Notes under the pieces: generated by a model
What the model was told of the DNA's origin: nothing
Databases searched by the model: none
Seen by the model: only the letters and a program-made list of their open reading frames with translations
Source: Aurelia coerulea
Taxonomy: Eukaryota > Cnidaria > Scyphozoa > Semaeostomeae > Ulmaridae
Reading direction: 5' to 3'
Length of the DNA: 64,000 bases
Assembly: GCA_039566865.1 (NCBI GenBank)
Contig: CM076959.1
Span: 2,277,501-2,341,500, forward strand
Program-made: the position numbers and the translations under genes
Part shown: one piece after another, positions 12,856 to 23,290 of the stretch
Layout: each line of letters opens with the position of its first letter
Position numbering within the stretch: position 1 is the first letter of the stretch

Positions 12856-13703
12856 CCATGGCAGGGCCTTTTTTAACATTAAAACTGGGGGGGCAATTGC
12901 CCCCCGATCCCTAGACTTTGCCCCCCCCAGTGTCGAGATTTTTGACCCCAGAAAATTATCCCTTATTTCAAGTAAGTGATTTTCAGAAAGCAAGCTATTG
13001 CCGCCACCACTGCGTAGGCAACCTGCAAAAGCCATGTGTAAATGAATGGAATACGATAACAGGACTGTTTACCACCAGAGACGGGATGTTTCAGCCAAAG
13101 TAAAGGATGTTTGTTCAAAAATGTTACTCACGCATAGGATAAATGTCACAAAACAATCAAAGTTTCCTTTTCACTAATGGCAAGCATGATATTGGGAGAT
13201 CCATTCTGAGCCAAAGTAAAGGGTGTGGCCCTGAAAATTTTCCTGGGGGCTTTGCCCCAGACCCCCTCATTTCACCTCACTTAAAATTTCTGGCCACGCC
13301 GCTGCTCACGAGAATTCGCGATAAGTGTTGTAAATCAAATATGTCAAATATCAAATAAGTCTTACACAACACTCTTGACAAAGTATTCTTGTCCTGTTGT
13401 AGTTTGATTTTAGCTAGCCCGTCTGATATATATTTGGATTTGTGAATTTCCTATTTTTCTCCAGGACCTCCGAGCATAAAATGCCCTTTCATCAGCAGTG
13501 CACAGAATGGCGTTGCCAAAAGAAAAGAAGGCATTGACCAAAAAAAAATTCTGACCCCTGAACACTTTATACCTTCGGTGCGAATTAGTGCCCCCCCCCC
13601 CGATCTGAAAACGCTCCTACGGTCTAGCCAATCACACTAACATATCCCCTTTTTAGGATTTGCCTCCCCACTTAAAACCCCTTAAAAAGGCTCTGTCCCA
13701 TGG
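12856..13703. repeat. Nested imperfect inverted repeat
   Basis: CCATGG..AGGGCCTTTTTTAA at 12856 pairs with TTAAAAAGGCTCTGTCCCATGG ending at 13703. C/G-rich tracts (GGGGGGGCAATTGCCCCCC) lie just inside. It is probably a smaller element inserted in, or forming the core of, the 12664-14713 element. Confidence 0.45.
13180..13450 (+). repeat. Interspersed repeat R, copy 1
   Basis: This segment closely matches 46380-46735 in the same orientation. Shared landmarks include GCCAAAGTAAAGGGTGTGGC, a GGGGGCTTTGCCCCAGACCC-type hairpin, and TGACAAAGTATTCTTGTCCT. No coding frame is visible. Confidence 0.6.
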
Positions 13704-14713
13704 TCTTGGTATTTGTTACTGATCTTTTTCATTGTGGCTGTTATTTTGTATTTCTTATTTTGTGAGTTTGATTGTTGAGAGAAATGAAAACTATGGGTTG
13801 TCTTGAACGAGCAAAAATTTCTCAAAATTATATTTGCTCGTCTTAAACATAGGTCCTAAAGTTTCTTAACTTCACATTGAATAGAATTTCATACTGTGTG
13901 GCCCATACATACAGTTTAGTTATGCAAGTAGATAGGACGTTCAGTCGTTCAGAAGTTCTTAGCAGACCTCAGTTCTCAAGGACAAAGTAAGGGGTTTTGT
14001 CATCTTCCCAAGAATCGTATTTGTTTATCTACGAACAAATGGGGAACACACACGCACAGGCAGACGAAAAATGATAGCCAAAGAGACAATCCTTGGTCTA
14101 ATTATGGTATTGTGCTCCAAAGAAACATATTCCTGGAAGCCCTTAGATCCCAACTACATCAACGCACATGATTGATTGTCTCAATCAATTAATTCATATC
14201 TGGGATTCCCAACATTTCCTTTTGATAATGTATAATTTTATCTGTTTTTATCTGTATCTGTTTTCTTATATGTTTTGTACCTTGGACAAAAGGTGATTAG
14301 AACGGAATGTTTATGTGTTGGTTTGGAAACCTTGTTTAGTCCGTGACCTTTCTCTTGTGTTTCATATGCGAGGGGCTTCAATGAAGAAACAACGATCACT
14401 GTTGAATCATTGCTTTATTTTTAGGCCTAAGCTGGCCTAGAATCACATATGACATGCGATATCAATCATAACGATAAAGGGCCTACTGAGAATAGTCCTA
14501 CTGCACCTCACCTATTATAAAAACGCATCTTTTTCATATTTACAACAGGAAACAGGGTAGCATGAAAGTTCCCTCGCTGCACACATAGCTCCTTCCGCCA
14601 TTGCTGTGAAACTTCGCTAAGTCTCCAGTCAAAGCCTCGGTCACCGATGAACGCAAAATCGTACATTTACGAAAATTTTCGGGTCGGAGCAATTCCTGTA
14701 TTTACCCGCTAGT

Positions 14714-15484
14714 GAACCAACGAAGATAAGAGTCCCAACTGCAAAGAGGTGTAGGAAAGTTCATGATTAGCAAGTTGTATTTTGGGATTTTTTGCTACTT
14801 GTGTGGACGTTTTGTGTAGCAAATAGATCATGCCATGTGTGTTACTTCACCGACGCATTTTGTTGACTTTAAAATGAACGATAAAAAAGAGCCACAAATG
14901 AAGGTACTAATGTTTAAAACTACTACTTTGTTTTGGAACTCTTTTCAGGCTGAGAAATATACCAAGTTATTCAAACTTTATTGAAATGCTTATCATAGCA
15001 CGAAAAACGAGAGGGTAAACATTCAATGTTCGGATTTGCCGTTCATGTTATAGCTATTTTGGTAGTTTTTTATATATTAAGAAATTCTATGTTGATTTGG
15101 TATTATTTGCATGCTATTTTCTATTGCGTCATCTCTCTTTGCTACTTTTCAGCACAGGCAAAGGCATACAGTGTGCGACAAATTTATAGTTTTCATATCT
15201 TTTCCAACAAGTCTCAAACTGATATTCACTTAATTTCCAACTAGTTTCAAACAAAAACGCTGATTTCAGATGGATTTCCTCGGTTGGAGATCCTTGATTT
15301 CTAATTGAAAAAACTAAATGGAAAAGGAAATCTCCGTTTCTTTGCAATTTTTTTTATTGGAAATTGCGGTGGAAATTTTAGTTTCATTCAATTGTTTTGC
15401 TAGAAATAAATAGGAAATCGTTTGTTTCCTTTTGTTTTTACACCTAAAAACTGGAAGGAAATTAACTTGGTATTTGCTGTGTGA
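14714..15484. other. Non-coding stretch
   Basis: AT-rich sequence between the 2.05 kb element and pseudogene copy A. No domain-bearing ORF is visible. A 72-codon hydrophobic frame at 15026-15244 is probably chance. Confidence 0.4.
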
Positions 15485-15905
15485 ATTTGAGAGTGTCGTT
15501 GGTGAGTACGATGAGATTCCACCTGACAAAATTGCTCCAAATCCTGCTGAAGCTACTGTTTTCAGGTGCTTCAAAAGTTGATTGATGTCACTGGATGGCA
15601 GTGCAAAGAAAGACAGGGATGCAAGCCCTCATGTTGCACATCTTACATCTATTAACCAAGAGATAAGCGGAGAAAAGGGAAATGACGACATATGAAATCT
15701 GATAGATACTGACCTCCTTAGGGATTGTTGGTTAGAAGCTGTCGTAAGAGTGCAAGGCCTAGTACCGTCAAGGCATACTTACACTCACTACGATTTTTCT
15801 CTAACTTCTTAAAGTTCCAAGAATCACTTGTCGATGTGGAGCAGGAACGTTTGGTTGGCTTGAAAAGCAGAATCCAGCTCTGGCTGAAATCATTAAGGCC
15901 CTACT
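15485..15905 (+). pseudogene. Decayed element ORF, copy A (recombinase-like helical domain)
   Basis: The frame reads AEATVFRCFKS, a TGA stop, LMSLDGSAKKD, then NLIDTDLLRDCWLEA after another stop. It shifts frame near 15740 into STVKAYLHSLRFFSNFLKFQ and RIQLWLKS. The same segments occur on the minus strand at 46738-47220 with different breaks, so both derive from one repeated gene. The TVKAYLHSLRFF block resembles the N-terminal helical (core-binding-like) domain of tyrosine recombinases, but no catalytic Arg/Tyr domain is visible. Treat that as a guess. Confidence 0.5.
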
Positions 15906-16532
15906 AGCCCTGAAGATGTGAAAAAAATCGAAAAAATCTGAAAAAATATATTTCATGTGAAATTTATTGGGGATTTTGATTCCAAATTTGCTACAATTTA
16001 TATACTGTAGCTTTTGCCTTTCAAGCAAAGATACTGTATCCTCAATGCCTTTAATCTGTGCATTTAAAATGGTTGCTATATGTTGTCTTATCTCAGTTGA
16101 CAGGTATAGACCAGGAGGAGGAAGGGGGTATCGTCAAAGTTGAGGGGAATTTACCTTATGGGTCTGGTATGGTCAATTTTGATACGCTGATTCTGAATAT
16201 GGTTGTTATATCAACGGGTCTGGAGGTGTTTAGCCTCTTTTTCAGTTCAAACCTCGTTTTCATTAAAATGAAGCTCAGTATGTTAGCCATGGCTTTATTA
16301 CGATATTTGATATAGATTGTCCGTTTTAATTTCAACAAATGTTTTCATTATTAATTCTGAATATAATAACAGCCTCATTTTATAAGTAGCCTCGTTTTGA
16401 AGTTAAGATAAGCATTTATAATTTAAAACCCTTCTGAAACTTCGGTAGTAAATTATGGCACTATTTCTTAGAAGCCTGGTTTATCAAAAGAGGCAAGTAT
16501 CAACGTTTCACTTCAAAGTTACACCATAAGAG
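15906..16532. other. Non-coding stretch
   Basis: AT-rich, no supported gene. Short frames at 16058-16338 on both strands overlap each other and show no domain. Confidence 0.4.
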
Positions 16533-16685
16533 TCACTCTTCATCAAACATTTCAATGTCGCTGTCTTCATTTTCATCATTCTCGTAATCAGTGTTGGTGG
16601 AATCACAATTCACGAGCAATTTTTCCATATCATCTGGGTATGGCTCATCACCCCAATTTGGATGCAGGTCTTCCCTCCATCCATG
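16533..16685 (-). CDS. Candidate short acidic terminal exon
   Basis: A possible acceptor (GATTTAG) precedes a 51-codon frame on the minus strand, starting HGWREDLHPNWGDEPYPDDM and ending in an Asp/Glu/Asn-rich tail before TGA. The composition is typical of acidic C-termini. I do not recognise the protein, and no upstream exon was linked. Confidence 0.35.
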   Translation of the reverse strand, partial: HGWREDLHPNWGDEPYPDDMEKLLVNCDSTNTDYENDENEDSDIEMFDEE

Positions 16686-17302
16686 CTAAATCTATCGCAG
16701 CTGCGGTCAAGATTTTATGCTGCAGTCATAAATTTTGGTAGCTATGGGTTGCTAGGGGGCATATTCCCTTCATGCATCGCGTGAATGAGGTCCGCCATCT
16801 TTTCCGTAATCGTCTATTGATCATCAATAATTGGTTTAATGATGTCTTACATATAATGATGTAATAATGATGTTAATGTAACTTTGGAACTCTCACAGCA
16901 TTGAGCTTTAAATGTCCTCATAAATGGATTTAAGATGCCACTTTGCACAGAGCAGCCAGCATCATCTTGAACTGTGGGACTAGGAAAATTCCAGTCTTCC
17001 CACTTAAAATCATAGGTGCCACCAAATTTCTGTCCTATGAATCCAGGGCCTCAAAGACAATTTGCAGTTCTAGAACCACCGACTCGTTTAATTGTCTTGA
17101 AGAAAGACTTCACACAGCAGAAGAATGATAGGCCATTACTTGGAGAAAGTGTGGAGAAAAATACTATTCCTTGTGCACTTACAAAAGTCTACTTGACACC
17201 TGCCCCCCACCCCTATTATTGCTTTTTGCTCGCACATTTTTTGCCTTCAATAGATTCATATAGCGGCTGTTACAGTATTCTAATTTTGAGAAACTGACCA
17301 TA
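16686..17302. other. Stretch without a supported gene
   Basis: On the minus strand a partial frame around 16930-17070 reads GQKFGGTYDFKWEDWNFPSP, which looks protein-like but is bounded by stops. I do not call it a gene. Confidence 0.35.
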
Positions 17303-18032
17303 TACCGGGTGAGTCAGAAAAAACGTGGGGTGTATGGCGGATTGTGACATCGCGTTCAGCCACCCTATCGTAGCGAACTAAATTTTTTCTTGCAGCCAGA
17401 GGTCTAACTTAGATCATAAGCCTTTCCCCATCGAAATCGGTCACTTGATGTATTAGTCAGAAAATGTTTTCTTCGTAAGACGTTGTATGGGAGTTTTGCA
17501 AACTTATGAAATCTTTGATTGAGCCCCTTCAGCATTTTGCCCTTGCCAAAGCTACAGGTACACGTGGTATTATCAGGGGAGAATGAAATAGTTTTGTCAT
17601 GAAACATCACATTGATCTTGTTGACATAAAGCTCTTTACAACACAAAGAAGCATGCGTTTTTACTGTTTCTCAAACATATTCTCTTTGCAGGACAAGTTA
17701 TGACGTGGCAAGTCATCCCAGGGGAGAAAACACTATTTCCAAACTGTTTCATGCTCCCCAGATAATACCACGTGTACCTGCAGCTTTGGCAAGGCTAAAA
17801 CCCTGAAGGGGCATGGTTAAAGGTTTTCTCAGTTTGCAAGACTCCCATACAAAGTTTTAGGAAGAAAATCTTTTTTAAATAATGAATCACATGACCGATT
17901 TTGATGGGGAAAAGTTTATGATCTAAGTCAGATTTATGACTGCACGGAATAATTTAGTTTACAACGGTCGGGTGGCTAAACGCGACGTCACAGTCCGCCA
18001 AACACCCCACGTTTTTTCTGACTCACCCGGTA
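17303..18032. mobile_element. Foldback mariner-type MITE, about 730 bp
   Basis: TA at 17303-17304 is followed by CCGGGTGAGTCAGAAAAAAC. The inverse ends at 18030 and is followed by TA. The two halves remain complementary far inward (for example GCCAAAGCTACAGGTACACG against CGTGTACCTGCAGCTTTGGC), so most of the element can fold on itself. Confidence 0.75.
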
Positions 18033-18651
18033 CAATTGCACATTTTTGGTTGGGTTTCCGTTGGATCAGTAGAGGCACAGTGTGTGATTCTGTACTAGGG
18101 CCTGCAAATCATGCCCAAGTGAAATAGGATGAATATACATTCCACAAAACAAGAGGCCTATTAAGAAGGGGTCTGTGATATTCAAACGATTTTGTGTGAA
18201 TGAATTACAGACCATGGAATGAGGGACTTCTAAACTAGGGAGCAATCAAACAAAATTAACAAAGCTTATGGGGGGGGGTTATGTGATCCTAGTTGCAGCA
18301 TTGATTTTATCCATTACAGTAAATTTTATCCTTGAGGTGTGCATGACTTGCAGATGGACAAGGATGTGCAGCCTGGTTTTTAGAAAGCTAACATACTAAT
18401 TACCAACATATGCCTTTCAATCCACTTTCATGACAACGTTTGGCTGAAAATTACCCATTTAAAACCATTTTTTGCCAATTTCAGTCAGACTAGACCCACC
18501 TAGTATGAGAAAATTTGCTGAAAAAGGACCTGTGTTTAGAGAATTATATGGTGCCCGAAAAGTCACCCTTGCACATACCTGTATCCTTGGTATCCCCCAC
18601 GATTTTAACTTTCCAAGAAAGATGTAATGTTTTGCTCTTTTTAAAATATAG

Positions 18652-18953
18652 GCTAGCAATGGTAATTATGGCGGCCTATGCAAGGTCAAGAACTGCAAAT
18701 CATATGGGAAAGAGTTTAAAGATTTATATAGACATATTCGCACAAGCCATCCCTTCATAGATATGCGCCACCATAACAGGCTTCCTGCTCCATCTGATGA
18801 GACTGTTCTCAACTCCAACAATCGGTCGTACATGAAGTACAGGAAGAAAGAGCTTTGCAAAGTTGATGGATGTGCAAAGCAATGGACTGTATTCAAAGAC
18901 CTTACAAGACATCTGAGAATTCAGCATAATCTAACGAGGAAGCAATATGAAAG
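18652..18953 (+). CDS. Two-finger C2H2-type exon
   Basis: Bounded by a TATAG acceptor and an AAAG|GTAAAT donor, the exon encodes about 100 residues without a stop. Two similar Cys2-His2 units are visible: CKVKNCKSYGKEF...HIRTSH near residues 10-32 and CKVDGCAKQW...HLRIQH near residues 67-90. Both have the CxxxxC spacing. It is probably the N-terminal part of the same gene as the broken exons at 19802-20320 and 20445-21558, judged by order and strand. The splice phases I can assign do not close, so an exon is missing or the gene is decayed. It probably binds DNA; family not named. Confidence 0.55.
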
Positions 18954-19298
18954 GTAAATATTTGGATTCTTCTATCTCAAATCACTTGTCACATACAATT
19001 TTTCTAAAGTAACAATAAATTGGAATGTTCTACTGTATATATGTGACTAATTTCACATTTTTGCAAATATCACAAAACAATCACACTAATTTAGGACCAG
19101 CTTTACTGTAACCTTTTTGAACTATTCAATTATGATCCTTTGCAAAGACTTCAAAAGATGTTAGTGTTCCCAGCATGAGCTAACAAAACAAAAAAACAAC
19201 ACAAAGCAACCTTTATTGATTTATTTATTCAGATACAGGGGTGGCTGTGAGCCAAAAAGTGTAGGTATTAGTTTCCAAATACAGCTCAAAAGCAAGCC

Positions 19299-19335
19299 GT
19301 TAACAATTTATTCACGACGTGAATAAATTGTTAAC
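19299..19335. repeat. 37-nt near-perfect palindrome
   Basis: GTTAACAATTTATTCACG, one A, then its exact inverse complement. It is followed at 19340-19420 by a G/C-rich run with GGGGGCTGCAGGCCCCC symmetry. It could be the tip of an unrecognised foldback element. Confidence 0.6.
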
Positions 19336-19801
19336 CAAACCAGCTGGGGGTAGGGGGCTGCAGGCCCCCATTGGGGTCCAGGGGCGAAGCTCCTGGAAGA
19401 TTTTGCTTCCTACAAGAAATTCAACACCAGATTTTCTCTAAATTTCCGCAAGATCTAGAGGAGCATCGCCCTAACTGGTCAGCTAACGTTTTTCATCATA
19501 TCTGACCGGGCTGCAAAAACTTCGTTTCTAAAGGAGTTCGGGCCTGGATTTTGCAGAAAAGCGCGTTAAAATTATTCACTGATGCCATTTCTGAGATTCT
19601 GTCTTGTTGTTTTCGTTTTGTACCGCCTATCCGTGTCCTTAAAGATGTTTTCAAAACACTTACCTGAAATGGATAAAGGTGAGAGTATTTTATGTCCTTG
19701 TTGTTTTCCAAGCCCAATATTTGTTTTCTTCACGTTGCCTCAGGATTTTGTATAAAATACAACTAAAACATACATGATCAGGAAAGAGAGCATTGCCATA
19801 G

Positions 19802-20320
19802 CAATTTAAGGAAGAATTAGACATAAAGGATTTTAAAGCAAAGCCATCCAAACATCAATTCAGGGAAGACTCATTTATACGATTGCGAGCATGTTGGCAA
19901 AGGGGTTTGAGCAAAATTTTTGAGAAGCTTCGGGTTAATGCAGCTATGGAAGATTTTGAAGCAACAGAAATGTTTGCTTTACATTCAAACACTGATGTTG
20001 TCAATTTAGAACTATCAAATGTAAGGGAAATTGGAAAGGACAGGGTTGACAAGTTTGTTTCTGTAAAAATAACACAGCCTGGTGGATGGCGGCTACAAAA
20101 TCCAACATTTTTCAGAAGTGTTAACTGTCCCCAGGGCAATTACAAGAAGGCAGCAAAAGGCTGCTCTTAACAATGCTGCAAAGCAAGTTGAGGTTAGGTC
20201 TCCGCTCTTACTACAGTCTACTGGCATGTCAAATATTTCTAACCCTTTTTGCATGGATAAATGGAGAATACATGCTTCTGCTCAAAATTTTGTGTTTCAA
20301 GAAAAAAATCAAGACAGGGG
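19802..20320 (+). pseudogene. Long exon with one-base insertion, same gene as 18652-18953
   Basis: After a good acceptor (GCCATAG) the frame reads QFKEELDIKDFKAKPSKHQF, then ITQPGGWRLQNPTFFRSVNC. At a CCCC run near 20131-20136 it must lose one C to continue as RAITRRQQKAALNNAAKQVE and end KNQDRG beside a GTAATG donor. I recall similar segments in uncharacterised cnidarian repeat proteins but cannot assign a function. The single-base insertion marks this copy as broken or misassembled. Confidence 0.5.
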
Positions 20321-20444
20321 GTAATGTGGAGCTATTTTTCACACAAAATCCTATCTATTTTTAACATCTTTTTATACTTTATCTTTTATTGCAATAAATT
20401 ATTGTGGTATTATTTAGCTATCATTTATATCAATATTAAAACAG

Positions 20445-21558
20445 CAACCGTTTCCAAGAGTAAAAGATCTCCGAAACTACCTTACAGATACCATCGTTAT
20501 TGCCGAAGAAGAGGGGAAGTTGAGCAACGATGCAGACTATGGAGGCAAGTACTACCTCCTGTTTCAGTCCGACAGAGGTACCGGGTGTCCCAAAAAAGTA
20601 CTCCTGTTTGAAAAATCACCAACATTTGATTACATGAACAATCTTCAATTTTCTTTTTTTGCCAAATAGATCAAGGACCAAATTATTTTCTCAGACATAG
20701 CTGATCTCGTAATTGGTTTGAAATAGCAAAGTTAGCTCTTTTTGGGGCTACCTGGTTTTGAATCATGCTGCAAAAGAGCAGTTATGCTTGCCAGATCAAT
20801 TCCTTTGTGCACATAATGCTTCTAGTTTTGTCATAAATGACAAAAAGAAATGCACACTATCATTGGAGACTTCAATGACAATGAAAAATCTGTAAATATT
20901 TTTTGACTGTTAGGCAAGATTGAGCATTTTGCTTGAAAAGTATAGCTCAAAACAAGGTTTTTCAGCGCAAAATTTTCTACCTGGTTGCATCAAAAGCAAA
21001 CATTTTAGCATCTATAAATAGTTTTGGGTCTTTGACGAAACAAGTCAAAAAGAAATTTTTATCACAGGTTTGAGAATCAATTTTTGGTGATTTTTTAAAA
21101 GGGAGTACTTTTTTTGGGACACCCGGTAGTTCGGTTACAAAATTGTATTTGCTCATTGTGAAGGAGCTTGAAGTTCGTGGGCAAACATTAGACGGTGTAC
21201 ATGTGTACTGCTGTTATAAAGGACTTGACAGTTCAGAAAATATGCCAAAAATGCATTTGCCATACCTTCAACAGTTAAAGAGCTTGTCTAAACCTGGAGT
21301 AAGATAAATGGAAAGGAGTTTGAAATGTTTCTTGGTGGCGATTTCAAGAACATTGATATGCACATTGGGAAGCAAGGCTCTACTTCTACTTACCCAGACG
21401 AGAACGACCTTGTAACCTTGAAACACTTGCAAAAACACAATCAAACACCCCACAGAATAGACAGTTGTCCCTTTGAGCTGAGAACGATATCTCACTACGT
21501 ACAAGAGTACAACGAGTACCTGGCCAACGACAGAGCTGATTCAATCTATTCAAGTTGA
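20445..21558 (+). pseudogene. Terminal exon interrupted by a MITE and a frameshift
   Basis: From an ACAG acceptor the frame reads QPFPRVKDLRNYLTDTIVIA, then DYGGKYYLLFQSDRG up to the TA at 20579. The MITE 20581-21126 sits here. Past the second TA at 21127-21128 the same frame resumes (SSVTKLYLLIVKELE, HVYCCYKGLDS). A second break near 21302 needs one extra base before INGKEFEMFLGGDFKNIDMH. The frame then runs to NEYLANDRADSIYSS and a TGA. The exon was therefore coding before two later lesions. Function unknown; the family is probably transposon-associated. Confidence 0.6.
20579..21128. mobile_element. Mariner-type MITE inserted in an exon
   Basis: TA, then CCGGGTGTCCCAAAAAAGTA at the left. 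The inverse, ending GGGACACCCGG plus TA, closes at 21128. The body is 546 bp and non-coding. One TA copy plus the body exactly separates two halves of an open reading frame. Confidence 0.85.
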
Positions 21559-21982
21559 GCAAATGATGTATTGATTGTAGAGTGATTTTATTGATTGTAG
21601 AGTACAATTTGTTTATATTTTTATCAAGTGCAGTATGTACTATTGTAGTTATCTATTCCAGATATAAAGTAACATGCTGCCTAATGACATAAAACGCCTG
21701 AAATGCAATGCAGTATACATTGAAATATAAAAAATACCATTCTCGTTTTATTTATCTATGTTAAGCTCCACACTACTAAGTAGCTACTCCAGTACTGCCT
21801 TAAAATCCTCTTCAATTGTGAATCATCTTCTGTTTGCCATGTGAACTGTTGTTTGTTGTTGTTGAATGGGTTTACAGGGACATTGAGGTCTCCCCGGGAT
21901 CTTCATCTTCTACCCAATGCTTGGTGCATCTTCAAGGCTGCCATGTCTCAAGTATATTGTCACCCTCAGCACATAAATTTGT
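21559..21982. other. Stretch without a gene
   Basis: A short direct repeat (TTGATTGTAGAGT twice near 21571-21602) and AT-rich sequence. Nothing else is supported. Confidence 0.4.
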
Positions 21983-22790
21983 CTACAATGTGGTAGGGGT
22001 TGACTCTATAGATATCCATTTGCAACGATGATTACTTTCTATAACAAGACGCGATGCCGTAAGCTCTGCCAAAAATCTCCATTCATATAACAAAGGAGTC
22101 GACATCAATCTCCCCATTGAAGCTGGTATTTCTTCCTTCAAATAGTCTCTAAGCTTTAGAAGATCCGATGTTAAAGGAAGGACATCTGGCTTCTCAAACT
22201 GTTTGTCGCTAAGAGAACGAACTGCTGACATGGAGATGCTATTTTTCAACTCAAGTTGAAACAGCTGTAGGAAAGTATTCACATTATCTAACACAGAAGA
22301 ATCCTTCGAACGCAGACCTTGCCCTCTTAACAGCACTGCAGCCTTTTTTAATCATATTCAATGTTCAGGGCTAGACCAGGTTTTCCAAAGGAAGAATCTA
22401 CACCCTTCTTGCTTGTGGAATAGCCACTTAATGATCTGGTAGATTGAACAATGTCGTCAAAACTACTCGGGGCAATGAAATTAGATAACTTGTCTGCTCT
22501 TGCAATTCTATCAGCAACCTAGCAAGGGTTCTCATTCTTTGCAATATATATGAAATCTTGCTGCTCCCACCTCTTTCTAAAAGCGAACTCCCCACTAACA
22601 AAATGAGCTTGTCTCCTTTAACTCTTTATTTTGTCAAGTTTCATAGTGCTTAGAACAAGTGAAGAGAGGCTTCCGCTACAGCCATCTGGGAGTTTATTGG
22701 CAAACATTTCCTCTGGTCGGTTGACGCCATGACAAACGGTCCTTAAATCTCCGTTTTTTGTCTTATGCAAAAATTTAAAAGAAATTTCAT
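21983..22790 (-). pseudogene. Decayed element ORF (later region of the 8140-9055 family)
   Basis: One minus-strand frame from about 22790 reads NGDLRTVCHGVNRPEEMFAN, then ADKLSNFIAPSSFDDIVQST with stops between. Near 22350 it shifts to KAAVLLRGQGLRSKDSSVLD and continues without a stop to DVLPLTSDLLKLRDYLKEEI and LAELTASRLVIESN. The order of blocks matches what I remember of an uncharacterised cnidarian/fish repeat protein whose N-terminus resembles 8140-9055. At least two stops and one frameshift are present. Function unknown; a recombinase link is only a possibility. Confidence 0.45.
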
Positions 22791-23290
22791 TAGTGTTTCC
22801 ATCTTTGTAATAAAACTAGTAACAAACGGAAGGAGGAAAAATGATTGAGAACTGGATGAAGAAATGTATCTTTTCTGTTCCTTCGGCTAGTTTCACCTCG
22901 CCCATTTGTACTTAAGCCCATTCTTCCAAACGGCCACCTCCACCTACATGCAATCTCTACGAACAGATTCCAAGAACAGTATTGGTGCAATAGGAGAGAA
23001 ATGAGGCAAAGAGACACTGTTTACTTCGGAGAAAAACAGACAATTAGGTAACAAACGTATTTTCACGAATATATTCATTATATTTGAATTGTCCGCAAAA
23101 TCGTTGTCCGTTTTTCAGATTTTACCGGTGTGAAAGTCTAAAACGCGGACAAGAAAACCGCAGACTATTGTTCCTGTTTGGTCCGCGTGTCCGCGGTTTG
23201 GACCTGGCCCTGCTGTTTGGCAACATTTCAAATAACACTTGCATGAAATCACAGAATGTTGCCCCCTTAGTAATGTACGGCTATTCAAAA
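22791..23290. other. Stretch without a gene
   Basis: Short overlapping ORFs on both strands, none with a domain. Confidence 0.4.

Larger units (their letters stand above)
12664..14713. mobile_element. 2.05 kb TIR element with 8-bp target duplication
   Basis: The left end ACTAGCGGGTAAATACAGGA at 12664 and its inverse at 14713 extend about 45 bp as TIRs (through GGAATTGCTCCGA and GAAAATTTTCG). Flanks are GAACCAAG on the left and GAACCAAC on the right, an 8-bp duplication with one mismatch, which suits hAT-type or another 8-bp-TSD superfamily. No transposase frame is visible inside. It contains a nested inverted repeat (12856-13703) and one copy of repeat R. Confidence 0.65.
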
